DNA of 64,000 bases, from NCBI RefSeq assembly GCF_014653115.1, contig NZ_BNAD01000016.1:1-64000 (forward strand), read 5' to 3'. A program made the translations under genes and the position numbers. Positions 16,921-27,217 of this stretch are shown one piece after another; the first letter of the stretch is position 1, and each line of letters opens with the position of its first letter. The notes below the pieces were generated by a model. It saw only the letters and a program-made list of their open reading frames with translations. It was not told the DNA's origin and did no database searches. The stretch comes from Nocardioides flavus (ex Wang et al. 2016) (lineage in GTDB: Bacteria; Actinomycetota; Actinomycetes; Propionibacteriales; Nocardioidaceae).

Positions 16921-16942
16921 TCCCGGTGGCAGGGTGGGCGGC

Positions 16943-19010
<2,068 letters not shown>

Positions 19011-19014
19011 CGCC

Positions 19015-19680
19015 GTGAGCGACCTCGACCACGTCTTCGTCATGACGTACGGCAGGTCGGGCTCGACGCTGCTGATGGGCATCCTGAACTCCATCCCCGG
19101 CTGGCTCCTGCGCGGGGAGAACCGGCACGCGATGCGGCACCTCTACGACTTCCACCGCAGCGGGATGGTCGAGAAGGCGCGCGTCGACCCGGTCCGCGCC
19201 GCGCAGCCGACGCACCCCTGGTTCGGCATCGAGTCCTTCCCCGAGGACGTCTCGCTCGCCCGCATCCGCGACCTCGCCGAGGCCACGCTGCTGCGGCCCG
19301 AGCCTGACACGCGCGTGACCGGCTACAAGGAGATCCGCTGGTACGACGAGGACCTGCCCGACTACCTCGCCTTCCTGCGCCAGGTGTTCCCGGGGGCCCG
19401 GTTCGTGCTGAACACCCGCGACCTCGCGGACGTCGCGGCCAGCAACTACTGGACGCACAAGGACGACCCGCTCGGGCAGGTCCAGGCGATCGAGGCGAAG
19501 ATGCTCGCCGCCGCCGAAGGCCTGGGCGACGCGGTCTTCCGCGTCCACTACGACGACTACGTGGCTGACCCGGAGGTGCTGCGCGGGCTCTTCGACTGGC
19601 TCAGCGAGGACTACGACGCCGAGCGGGTCCGCGCGGTGATGGCGACCCCCCACTCCCGCCGGGGCAAGCACCGCGGCTGA
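19015..19680 (+). CDS. Small PAPS-dependent sulfotransferase
   Basis: A 221-residue sulfotransferase-fold protein. The 5'-phosphosulfate loop is MTYGRSGSTLLM at residues 8-19. The 3'-phosphate-binding segment is FVLNTRDLADVAASNYW near 135-150. It would transfer a sulfuryl group from PAPS to an unknown acceptor. GTG 19015 is 4 bp from the guaB1 stop, so it is probably co-transcribed, an unusual pairing. No PAPS synthesis genes are in the window. Confidence 0.75.
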   Translation: MSDLDHVFVMTYGRSGSTLLMGILNSIPGWLLRGENRHAMRHLYDFHRSGMVEKARVDPVRAAQPTHPWFGIESFPEDVSLARIRDLAEATLLRPEPDTRVTGYKEIRWYDEDLPDYLAFLRQVFPGARFVLNTRDLADVAASNYWTHKDDPLGQVQAIEAKMLAAAEGLGDAVFRVHYDDYVADPEVLRGLFDWLSEDYDAERVRAVMATPHSRRGKHRG

Positions 19681-19815
19681 CCGGCCTGTTCGGGCCCGGG
19701 GTGGTGCCCAACCACGACCTGAGCGCCGACCTCATCCGCGCGCGAGGCATCGGCGGTGGCGCTGGGGGAGTGGCTGGACACGAACACCCGTCGTTGAGCC
19801 CCCGCCCGACCGTCC

Positions 19816-20877
19816 TCAGGTCGTGCGTCGTGTGCTGACCGGTCCGCGGCGGGCCGCCCGGGCCAGACCGGCGACGACCGTACGGGGGCGCAGGACCGCG
19901 GTCGCCCCCGACTCCGCGTCCTGCATGCCGGCGACCGTCTCCGCCAGCACCGACGTGGCGTCGGTGGTGGGCATCCACCCGAGCTGGGTGAGGGCCCTCG
20001 TCGTGTCGAGCAGGGGCACGGCGTACGCGAGGTCGATCCAGCCGGGGTCGAGCGGCTGCAGCCGCGCGTGCCAGGACGCGGACACGACGGCTCGTAGCGA
20101 GGCGGACGGCACGTGCACCAGCCGTGCACCGAGCGCCTCCGCGACGTGCTCGGCCGACACCGGCGGAGCTGCAGCGAGGTTGAAGGGGCCCGGTGTCCTG
20201 CTCTCCAGGACCAGCGCGACCGCCTCGGCCACGTCGTCGGCGTGCACCATCGGGACGGACAGCCCCCGGTCGAGCGGCAGCAGCGGCACGTGCCGCAGCG
20301 CGACGGACGGGACGAGGGCGGGCAGGCCGTAGCGCAGCAGACCGCTGGCCGCCCCGCGCTGCCCGACGATCCCGGGACGCATCCGGCTCACGACCACCTG
20401 CGGCTCAGCCTGCTCGAGGTCGTCGAGCAGTCGCTCGGCGGCCGACTTGTGCCGGCTGTACATCGACGACCGCACGCCCTCGGTCGGCCACGTCTCGTCC
20501 ACCGGCGCGTCGTCGTGCCGGGGGGAGTAGGCGCCCACCGACGACATGTGCACGAGGTGCCGGACCCCCGACGCCACGCAGGCGTCGACCACACGGGCGG
20601 TCCCGCCGACACCGAGCGCCCGCAGGTAGGGCTCTCGGTGGGAGGGCTGGAACCCCCACGCGAGGTGCACGACCGAGTCAGCTCCCGCGAACGCACGTCC
20701 CAGCCTGCCGTCGTCGTCGCGGGACAGGTCGGCCCGGACCCACTGCACCCCGGGGAAGGTCCCGTCTGCGGGCGGTCGCCGCGCGATGCCCACGAGCTCG
20801 TGGTGGCCCGGTCCGCCGAGGCGGCGCAGCACCGCCGACCCGACGTTGCCGCTGGCTCCGGTGATGACGATGCGCAC
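19816..20877 (-). CDS. NAD-dependent epimerase/dehydratase family (SDR) protein
   Basis: A 353-residue extended short-chain dehydrogenase. The N-terminal nucleotide loop is VITGASGNVGSAV, the active-site region has MSSVGAY and YSRHK (YxxxK), and PFNLAAAPPVS lies in the substrate domain. It probably acts on a sugar nucleotide or similar carbonyl substrate. The start codon is GTG at 20877 behind a purine-rich GGGAGCAGG. The 135 bp between this gene and the sulfotransferase hold no convincing gene. Confidence 0.8.
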   Translation of the reverse strand: MRIVITGASGNVGSAVLRRLGGPGHHELVGIARRPPADGTFPGVQWVRADLSRDDDGRLGRAFAGADSVVHLAWGFQPSHREPYLRALGVGGTARVVDACVASGVRHLVHMSSVGAYSPRHDDAPVDETWPTEGVRSSMYSRHKSAAERLLDDLEQAEPQVVVSRMRPGIVGQRGAASGLLRYGLPALVPSVALRHVPLLPLDRGLSVPMVHADDVAEAVALVLESRTPGPFNLAAAPPVSAEHVAEALGARLVHVPSASLRAVVSASWHARLQPLDPGWIDLAYAVPLLDTTRALTQLGWMPTTDATSVLAETVAGMQDAESGATAVLRPRTVVAGLARAARRGPVSTRRTT

Positions 20878-20900
20878 GACCTGCTCCCTCTGCCGGGGTC

Positions 20901-20925
20901 GGGCCCGGGCGGCCCGCCTGGGCCC
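20901..20925 (-). terminator. GC-rich hairpin after the LysR-like domain gene
   Basis: A 12-bp inverted repeat with one mismatch (20901-20912 with 20914-20925), downstream of the minus-strand gene ending at 20974. There is no U-tract. Confidence 0.4.
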
Positions 20926-20973
20926 CGGTACCCCGATCGGCGCGTCGCAGACCTTCTCGGCGACGGCCGTGGC

Positions 20974-21555
20974 TCAGCGCGAGGTGTTGGCCGTACGCCC
21001 CTTGGTCACCCCGACGAATGCCTGGGTGACCTCGTCGTCGCGCTCGACCAGCCAGACCAGGGCCACCGTGGTGGGCTCGAGGTCGGTGACGACGCGACTG
21101 ACGACGTCCTTGCGCTGGTGGAGGCGAGCGACCGACATCGGAAGGATCACGACGCCGGTCCCGGCGGCGACCGTCTCGATCGCCTCCTGCTCCGTCATCG
21201 TCGGCCAGTCGAGCTGCTCGGCTGCGGGCGTCCAGCCGCTCGGGTGGGGGCGTACGAGCTGCTCGTCGACGAGGTCGTCCGTCGTGACCTCCTCGTCGGC
21301 GGCGGCCAGGACGTGGTCGCGGGAGGCGACGGCGACCTGTGCCTCGTCGTAGAGGCGGACGCAGTGCAGGCCCTCGCGGTCGACGGGCAGGCGGACGAGT
21401 GCCATGTCGAGGCTTCCATCACGCACGCCGTCCAGCTGGTCGGACTCCGTCACCGGCACGAGCTCCAGGGGCTCGCGCCGGCGAGCACGCCAGTGGCGGG
21501 CCCACTTGTCGGGGGTCGCGCCGGTGACGAAGCCGATGCGCAGGGCGGTGGTCAT
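20974..21555 (-). CDS. LysR-type effector-binding domain protein lacking a DNA-binding domain
   Basis: A 193-residue protein equivalent to the C-terminal periplasmic-binding-protein-like domain of LysR regulators: LRIGFVTGATPDKW at the start, LDMALVRLP in the first lobe and TVAAGTGVVILPMS in the second. No N-terminal winged helix is encoded in any frame upstream, because TAGGGT lies 6 nt before the ATG and the BCCT gene ends there. It may bind a small ligand as a stand-alone sensor or act as a partner of a regulator elsewhere. Confidence 0.8.
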   Translation of the reverse strand: MTTALRIGFVTGATPDKWARHWRARRREPLELVPVTESDQLDGVRDGSLDMALVRLPVDREGLHCVRLYDEAQVAVASRDHVLAAADEEVTTDDLVDEQLVRPHPSGWTPAAEQLDWPTMTEQEAIETVAAGTGVVILPMSVARLHQRKDVVSRVVTDLEPTTVALVWLVERDDEVTQAFVGVTKGRTANTSR

Positions 21556-21561
21556 GGACCG

Positions 21562-21567
21562 ACCCTA
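21562..21567 (-). promoter_or_regulatory. -10 hexamer TAGGGT, leaderless promoter
   Basis: On the minus strand TAGGGT ends 6 nt before the ATG at 21555. Its first three bases are the stop codon of the BCCT gene. Confidence 0.5.
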
Positions 21568-23277
21568 GTTGCGCGAGGCCTCCGGGTCCTTCTCCACCGA
21601 GAGCACGAAGTCGTCGCCGTGCTCGGTGACACCGGTGATGACGGCGGCCTCGACGGCCTCCATGGCGTACTGACGACGCACGACCAGCGGGTCGGTCGCG
21701 AGGTCCTTCACCAGGGCCACGGCGAGCCCGATCATGATCACGACGAACGGCAGCGCCGCGATCACCGTGATGGTCTGGAGGCCGCCCAGGGCGTCGGCGC
21801 CCCCGACGAGCAGCATCACCGCGGCCACGGCGCCGGTCGCGACGCCCCAGAAGATGACGGTGGGACGGCTCGGGTGGATGGTGCCGCGCTCGGACAGCGA
21901 GCCCATGACGATGGAGGCTGCGTCGGCGCCCGAGACGAAGAAGATGCCGACCAGGACCATCACCACGATGCTCGACACGGTGGCCAGGGGGTAGGCCTCG
22001 AGGGTGCTGAAGAGCTGGTTCTCCAGGCCACCCGCGCCGGCGATGTCGGTGCCGGACTTCTGCAGGTCGATGGCGGCGCCGCCGAAGATGCAGAACCACA
22101 CGACGCTGACCAGGCTCGGGACGAGCAGCACGCCGGTGACGAACTGGCGGATGGTGCGACCGCGGGAGATCCGGGCGATGAACATGCCGACGAACGGCGT
22201 CCAGGACAGCCACCAGGCCCAGTAGAAGACGGTCCACGCGGACAGCCACTCGCTGGCCTCGGACCCCTCGGCGGCGGTGCGGGCGGCCATCATCGGCAGG
22301 TCCGCCACGTAGCTGCCGATGGACGTGGGCACGAGGTTGAGGATGAACACGGTCGGGCCGACGATGAAGACGAAGAGCGCGAGCGCGACCGCCAGCACCA
22401 TGTTGATGTTGGACAGCCACTGGATGCCCTTCGCCACGCCGGACACCGCGGAGAGCACGAACGCGGCGGTGAGGACGGCGATGATGCCGACCAGGACGGC
22501 GTTGCCGGTGTCGCCGAGGCCAGCGACGATCTGTAGGCCCGACTCGATCTGCAGCGCGCCCAGGCCCAGCGAGGTGGCCGAGCCGAAGAGGGTGGCGAAG
22601 ATCGCGAACATGTCGATCGCCTTGCCGCCGGCGCCGTGGGCGTGGCGACCGAGGAGCGGCTCGAAGGCGGAGCTGATGAGCTGCAGGCGGCCCTTGCGGT
22701 AGACGCCGTACGCGACGGCAAGGCCGACGACGGCGTAGATCGCCCAGGGGTGCAGGGTCCAGTGGAACATCGTGGTCGCCATCGCGTTCTGTGCCGCCTC
22801 GGCGTTGCCGGGCTCACCGGTCCCCGGCGGCGGGGTGACGAAGTGGGTGATCGGCTCGCTGACGCCGTAGAACATGAGGCCGATGCCCATGCCCGCGCTG
22901 AACATCATCGCGACCCACGAGATCGTGCGGAACTCCGGCTCCTCGTCGTCGCGGCCGAGGGGGATGTTGCCGAACTTGCCGAGAGCCAGCCAGATCACGA
23001 ACACGACGAATGCGCTCGAGGTCAGAACGAAGAGCCACCCGGTCTTCTCCATCGTCCACGCCAGACCGGTCGCCGAGGCGTCGGCGAGGCTGCCGGTGCT
23101 GACGAAGCCCCAGACGAGGAACGCGAGGCTGATCAGCGCCGTGACGCCGAAGACCACCTTGTCCAGGCCTCTCTCGCGTGGCACGGTGGGCTCGATGGCG
23201 GAGTCGAGAGCGGGGTGTGGCTCCTCGACCGGGTCGGGTGTGGGCAGGTCTCGTGGATGTTCGATTCCAGTGGCCAT
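21565..23277 (-). CDS. BCCT family (betaine/carnitine/choline) transporter
   Basis: A 570-residue secondary transporter with about twelve membrane helices. The family signature is visible as AGMGIGLMFYGVSEP in the glycine-rich helix and FYWAWWLSWTPFVGMFIARISRGR in the aromatic substrate-binding helix. A charged N-terminal tail of about 50 residues and a C-terminal tail flank the core, as in osmoregulated BetP-like carriers. Likely Na+-coupled uptake of glycine betaine or a related osmolyte. The ATG at 23277 fits better than an upstream ATG at 23313. Confidence 0.9.
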   Translation of the reverse strand: MATGIEHPRDLPTPDPVEEPHPALDSAIEPTVPRERGLDKVVFGVTALISLAFLVWGFVSTGSLADASATGLAWTMEKTGWLFVLTSSAFVVFVIWLALGKFGNIPLGRDDEEPEFRTISWVAMMFSAGMGIGLMFYGVSEPITHFVTPPPGTGEPGNAEAAQNAMATTMFHWTLHPWAIYAVVGLAVAYGVYRKGRLQLISSAFEPLLGRHAHGAGGKAIDMFAIFATLFGSATSLGLGALQIESGLQIVAGLGDTGNAVLVGIIAVLTAAFVLSAVSGVAKGIQWLSNINMVLAVALALFVFIVGPTVFILNLVPTSIGSYVADLPMMAARTAAEGSEASEWLSAWTVFYWAWWLSWTPFVGMFIARISRGRTIRQFVTGVLLVPSLVSVVWFCIFGGAAIDLQKSGTDIAGAGGLENQLFSTLEAYPLATVSSIVVMVLVGIFFVSGADAASIVMGSLSERGTIHPSRPTVIFWGVATGAVAAVMLLVGGADALGGLQTITVIAALPFVVIMIGLAVALVKDLATDPLVVRRQYAMEAVEAAVITGVTEHGDDFVLSVEKDPEASRN

Positions 23278-23360
23278 CGCACCAACAGAGCAGGCCGGCG
23301 GCCGCGTTGGCAAACCGGGAGTACGTCTCGTCGCTCAGACAGTGAGATGACCCACAGCGT

Positions 23361-23879
23361 TCACTCCCGTCGCGTGGCGAGGCGTCGGCCCCACGCGCGT
23401 GCCCGGTCCAGCTCGCCCGGAGCCAGCGGGCCGGGCGAGTCCTCGACGAAGAACGACGCCGAGTCGACCAGGGTGCCGAGGTGGTGCTTCGCGACCGACC
23501 GGCCGGCTGCGCGGGCCGCCGACCCCGGAAGCCTGCGGACCTTCGTCACCCGCGTGTCGAAGGTCGCGACGTCGGGCCGCACGCCGCTGGGTGCCACGGC
23601 CGCGAGCCACTCGCGGATGCCGCGGGCCTCGTGGCCGGGCTCGGCTCCCTGCGACAGTGCGTCGTGCCGGGTCGCCGCGCGGCTCATCGAGAACGCGTGG
23701 GTGGGACCGCCGACGACCAGCAGGTCCAGGTCGTCGGGGAGCGCGTCCGGAGCCTCGGTGACGTCGACGACGACAACGCCGCCGTCGGCGCCGACTCCGT
23801 CGGTGATCCCCGCGCCGACGGCCTCGGCCACCGCCCGCGAGTTGCCGAAGTGGGACTCGTGGACGACCAGGACGCTCAT
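23361..23879 (-). CDS. Flavodoxin-family protein
   Basis: A 172-residue protein with a flavodoxin-like N-terminus: VHESHFGNSRAVAEAV is the FMN phosphate loop and VVGGPTHAFSM lies by the isoalloxazine site. The C-terminal third is Arg/Ala-rich. A redox role is likely; the partner is unknown. The ATG overlaps the upstream membrane-protein stop by 4 bp (ATGA), so both share the promoter region carrying the DosR-like box at 24408. Confidence 0.82.
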   Translation of the reverse strand: MSVLVVHESHFGNSRAVAEAVGAGITDGVGADGGVVVVDVTEAPDALPDDLDLLVVGGPTHAFSMSRAATRHDALSQGAEPGHEARGIREWLAAVAPSGVRPDVATFDTRVTKVRRLPGSAARAAGRSVAKHHLGTLVDSASFFVEDSPGPLAPGELDRARAWGRRLATRRE

Positions 23880-24340
23880 GGCCGCGCCTCCTCGGACGTG
23901 GTCGCGCGGGACGGGGCGAGGGCGGGCCAGTCGGCGCGTACGGCAGGGATGAGCAGCAGCAGTGCGGGCAGGCTCCACATCCAGAAGCCGAAGCCGAAGA
24001 GCATCAGCAGCACGTGGAAGGCGATCACGCCGCTCCAGCCCACGCGTGCCGCGGGCCCGCCCCGCAGGAGAAGCACGCCCAGGACCACCTCGCCGCAGGC
24101 CAGGCCCATGATCCACGCGAACGGGTGCGCCATCACCACGCCGTCCCACGCACGGACGACGAGTGGCACGAAGGAGGTGTCGGCGAAGGTGCGGAAGACC
24201 TGCGGGTCGGCGATCACGAGACCGGCGTTGATGCCGCCCGTGACCAGGTAGAGGCAGCCCACGACATGACGGGCGGTCGTCGCGGGACCTGCGTGCTGGC
24301 CGGTCGCGCGGGGTGTGCGGGTGCGTACGGTCGTGCTCAC
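23876..24340 (-). CDS. Four-helix membrane protein of unknown function
   Basis: A 154-residue protein with four hydrophobic segments (about 26-45, 60-85, 88-100 and 103-135) and short charged termini. It loosely resembles small DoxX-like membrane proteins, but I cannot assign it. The start is GTG 24340 with GAGGAGG 5 nt upstream. A DosR-like box lies 67 nt upstream. Translationally coupled to the flavodoxin gene. Confidence 0.65.
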   Translation of the reverse strand: MSTTVRTRTPRATGQHAGPATTARHVVGCLYLVTGGINAGLVIADPQVFRTFADTSFVPLVVRAWDGVVMAHPFAWIMGLACGEVVLGVLLLRGGPAARVGWSGVIAFHVLLMLFGFGFWMWSLPALLLLIPAVRADWPALAPSRATTSEEARP

Positions 24341-24407
24341 GGCTGCCTCCTCGTTCCCACCCTGCGCCCTCCGCGCTCCGGGTGACAGAGCAGATGGTCG
24401 TGGGGGC

Positions 24408-24427
24408 CGGGGGACCTAGGTCCCCGG
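24408..24427 (-). promoter_or_regulatory. DosR-like box with perfect core GGGAC-CTAG-GTCCC
   Basis: The palindromic core matches the invariant part of the mycobacterial DosR consensus (TTSGGGACTWWAGTCCCSAA) exactly, with 14 of 20 positions overall. It overlaps the stop codon of the polymerase gene. It is 67 nt upstream of the GTG of the membrane protein/flavodoxin pair, a usual activator position. Confidence 0.7.
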
Positions 24428-26053
24428 CTTGCCCGCGTCGGCGTAGGACCGCACCACCGACACGGTGAGCGGGAAGTCGAGCGTCATCTCGCGGAAGAGC
24501 AGGCGGCCCGCGGTGCTGGCTGCGGCGGTCATCTCGGCAGCCACGGCGCCGGCGAGGTGCGCCGGTGCGTGGACCACGACCTCGTCGTGCACGAAGAAGA
24601 CGAGGTGAGGACGTGCTTCGACGGGACCGTCCCCCGGCAGCCGCCACAGCCTGTTGCGCAGGTCGGCGATCCAGCACAGGGCCCACTCCGCGCCCGTCCC
24701 CTGCACGACGAAGTTGCGGGTGAAGCGGCCGTGCGCACGGCGGCGACGGCCCTGGTCCGCCAGGTCGGTCGGGGGAGCGTCGGGCGTCTCGTCCCAGGAG
24801 GCGCCCGCAGGCGGGCTGCCGCGCCCGAGGAGCGTACGCACGGTCTCGCCCCGCTCCCCGGCGCGCGCCGCGGCCTCGACGAGCCCGAAGGCGTGCGGGT
24901 AGCGGCGGGTGAGGTCGGCGACCATCCGGCCGCTCTCGCCGCGCGTCGCGCCGTACATCGCGCCGAGCAGCCCGAGCTTGGCGTCCTGGCGGGTCGCGAC
25001 CGCTCCGGCGTCGGCCATCCCCTGGTAGAGGTCGGTGCCCCGGGCGGCGTCGGCCAGCCCACGGTCGCCGCTCATCCCGGCGAGCACCCGCGGCTCGAGC
25101 TGTGCGACGTCGGCCACGACCAGCACCCAGCCGTCGTCGGCCACCGCGGCCGGCCGCACCTGCGCCGGGAAGGACAGCGCGCCGCCGCCGTTGGAGGACC
25201 AGCGGCCCGTGGCCGATCCCGCTGGTTGGTAGGACGGACGGAACCGGCCGTCGCGCACCCACTCGTCCATCCACGCCCACCCGTGGGTGTGGAACAGGTG
25301 GGCGAGCTTCTTGTAGCGCAGCAGCGGGGCCGCGACGGGGTGGTCGAGGCGCTGCAGCGTGGAGGCCCGGGTGTCGGTCGCCTCGAGCCCGGCGCGGCGG
25401 AGGGCTGCGAGCAGCTCCGGCTGGGAGTCCGGGTTGAGGCCGGGAGCGGCCAGGAGGCGGCGTACGTCGTCCGCGCACGCGGCGAGCCGGTGCGGCGGGG
25501 CCCCTCGTGGCGGGCGCGGTCCGAGCTGCTCCGCCAGGAGGGCCTCGTGAACTTCCGCGTTCCAGGGGACGCCGGCGTGCGTCATCTCGGCTGCTGCGAG
25601 GGCGCCCGCCGACTCGGCAGCGAGGAGCAGCGACAACCGGGGCGCGTCGGGCGAGGCGGAGAGCGCAGCGAGCTGGCGGGCGTCCTCGACGTCGGCCCGG
25701 AGGTGGTCAGCGGCGTCGCCGGCGCCGAAGAGCACGGGGTCGGTCGCGACGACGGGTCGCAGGGCGTCCCACAGCCGCGAGTCCTCGCCGTCGAGTGCGC
25801 CGGGGTCGACGGCGGGCGCCCGCCGCAGCACGCGACGGCACAGCCGCAGGTCGTGGCACCGCTCGACGCGCACCCCGGCCGCGAGCAGCGGCGGGTACCA
25901 CCGGGCGGTGTCGTCCCACACCCATCGAGGCGAGGTCGCCTCCCGGCGTCTCACGAGGGCCGCGAGGTCCTCGAGCGCGACCTGCTCGACGCCGTCGTGG
26001 TCGGTGATGAGCACCTGGTCCCCGGGGAGGCGGGACAGCCGGACGCGGGTCAC
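24416..26053 (-). CDS. DNA polymerase I-like (bifunctional 3'-5' exonuclease/polymerase) protein
   Basis: A 545-residue family A polymerase-like protein lacking a 5' nuclease domain, of the short actinobacterial type. The N-terminal 190 residues correspond to a degenerate exonuclease region. The polymerase palm shows motif A VVADVAQLEPRVLAGM (the usual DYSQIELR is altered), motif B-like KLGLLGAMYGATRGESG and motif C FFVHDEVV with the catalytic Asp. Both palm aspartates therefore seem kept. GTG 26053 has GGAGAG 9 nt upstream; a much longer open frame upstream overlaps other genes and is not real. It lies inside the DosR-like island. Confidence 0.8.
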   Translation of the reverse strand: MTRVRLSRLPGDQVLITDHDGVEQVALEDLAALVRRREATSPRWVWDDTARWYPPLLAAGVRVERCHDLRLCRRVLRRAPAVDPGALDGEDSRLWDALRPVVATDPVLFGAGDAADHLRADVEDARQLAALSASPDAPRLSLLLAAESAGALAAAEMTHAGVPWNAEVHEALLAEQLGPRPPRGAPPHRLAACADDVRRLLAAPGLNPDSQPELLAALRRAGLEATDTRASTLQRLDHPVAAPLLRYKKLAHLFHTHGWAWMDEWVRDGRFRPSYQPAGSATGRWSSNGGGALSFPAQVRPAAVADDGWVLVVADVAQLEPRVLAGMSGDRGLADAARGTDLYQGMADAGAVATRQDAKLGLLGAMYGATRGESGRMVADLTRRYPHAFGLVEAAARAGERGETVRTLLGRGSPPAGASWDETPDAPPTDLADQGRRRRAHGRFTRNFVVQGTGAEWALCWIADLRNRLWRLPGDGPVEARPHLVFFVHDEVVVHAPAHLAGAVAAEMTAAASTAGRLLFREMTLDFPLTVSVVRSYADAGKPGT

Positions 26054-26103
26054 GAGGACACCCTCTCCCACGGCACCGACACGACGTCCGGAGGAGTGGG
26101 ACG

Positions 26104-27084
26104 TCAGACCAGCTCGAGCACCTCCGACACCGGTCGGCGCAGGGTGCGGTCCGGGGGCGCGCCACCGGTCGGGCGCCAGCCGACCCGGACGAGGAGAAGA
26201 GGGTGGGCCAGGCTGCCGAGGACCTCGACCTGGAAGGCCTGCAGCGTCTCGGGCACCTCGATCACCTGGCTGAGCGGGACCAGGCAGAGGCCGTCGAGGG
26301 TGGCGCCCAGCCACATCGCGCTGAGCCCCTCCCCGACCCGCAGCCACGCGGCCGGGTCGTCGTGGGTGTCGAAGAAGACGATGAGGCCGTCGGTCGCCTC
26401 CACCTCGGCGCCGGGGTGGACCTCCCGGGCGGCGTCCTCGAAGCGGTGGGCGTGCCGACCCGCGCGCTCGACCTGGTCCGGCAGTGCGCCTGCGGGCACA
26501 CCGTCGCCGGCGGGCCGGTGCAACCAGTGCTCCTGCTCGGCACGGATCGCCGGGTTCGCCCGCTGCTGATCGGCGGCGCGGCGGACGAGCCGCTCGGCGA
26601 TGTAGCGCTCGGACTCGTCGGTGAGTGCCACGGCGCGAGCGCCCCACTGGTGGGCGATCCGCGCCAGGTGCGCCAGGCGCTCCTCCGGCACGGGCCAGGC
26701 GTTGAACCGACGGCGGTCGGTGCACCGTGCGTCCATCGCGTCGAGGCTCTCCTGGGCGGTGGGCGACGCGACCCCGGCCGAGAGCTCGATGACGGCGAGG
26801 AGGTCGGGCTCGGCGGGGTCGGGGTGGCGCGCGACGCGTGTCGACCAGCCGAGCGCGCCGGCCGCGACCTGTGCCTGGTGCAGCGCCGCGCCGCAGCTGA
26901 TCGTCAGGTTGCGGCCCAGGGGGTCGGTCTCCGACAGCTGGTACCTCCGGTCGGCGAACAGCTCGAGCGTGTGCGAGCCGCCCCGCCAGAGCCAGGGCTG
27001 GGTGTTGTGGACGCTCGGGGCGCGTGTGGCGACCTCGACGATGCGGTGGAGGGTCTCGACGGGGACGAGGCGGGTGGCGGTCAT
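26104..27084 (-). CDS. Acg-family FMN-binding nitroreductase-like protein
   Basis: A 326-residue protein of the nitroreductase-like Acg family (M. tuberculosis Rv2032, a DosR-regulon member). The signature APSVHNTQPWLWR lies near residue 22. DPLGRNLTISCGAALHQA follows at about 55, and the C-terminal half carries GLSAMWLGATLDGLCLVPLSQ. Relatives bind FMN but have a lid over it and lack nitroreductase activity; flavin storage or sequestration was proposed. CAGGAG precedes the ATG. Tandem DosR-like boxes lie 62-99 nt upstream. Confidence 0.85.
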   Translation of the reverse strand: MTATRLVPVETLHRIVEVATRAPSVHNTQPWLWRGGSHTLELFADRRYQLSETDPLGRNLTISCGAALHQAQVAAGALGWSTRVARHPDPAEPDLLAVIELSAGVASPTAQESLDAMDARCTDRRRFNAWPVPEERLAHLARIAHQWGARAVALTDESERYIAERLVRRAADQQRANPAIRAEQEHWLHRPAGDGVPAGALPDQVERAGRHAHRFEDAAREVHPGAEVEATDGLIVFFDTHDDPAAWLRVGEGLSAMWLGATLDGLCLVPLSQVIEVPETLQAFQVEVLGSLAHPLLLVRVGWRPTGGAPPDRTLRRPVSEVLELV

Positions 27085-27145
27085 GGCCGGCTCCTGGGGG
27101 TGCGGTTCCTGCTCCGAGACTGCGCCGTGCCCGCTCGAGGCGGGC

Positions 27146-27183
27146 AGTGCCGTTGGTCCCTCGCGGCGGGGCCGTCGGTCTCT
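27146..27183. promoter_or_regulatory. Two tandem DosR-like boxes in a divergent promoter region
   Basis: Read on the minus strand, GGGAC-CAAC-GGCAC (core at 27147-27160) and GAGAC-CGAC-GGCCC (core at 27169-27182) each match the 5-4-5 DosR form GGGAC-N4-GGCCC with one mismatch. Their centres are about 22 bp apart, two helical turns. They lie between the Acg-family gene and the metallo-hydrolase gene and could serve both. Confidence 0.6.
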
Positions 27184-27205
27184 GCCCCACAGCCCCGCCC
27201 GCTCC

Positions 27206-27211
27206 TAGCGT
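27206..27211 (+). promoter_or_regulatory. -10 hexamer TAGCGT, leaderless promoter of the metallo-hydrolase operon
   Basis: TAGCGT ends 6 nt before the ATG at 27218. The nearer DosR-like box ends 22 nt upstream of it, next to the expected -35 position. Confidence 0.5.
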
Positions 27212-27217
27212 CGGAGC

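Noticed and set aside
19681-19815. Possible C-terminal continuation of the sulfotransferase, or a small gene ending in LGEWLDTNTRR
   Set aside because: Frames on both strands are interrupted or lack a start and motif. The sulfotransferase is complete without it.
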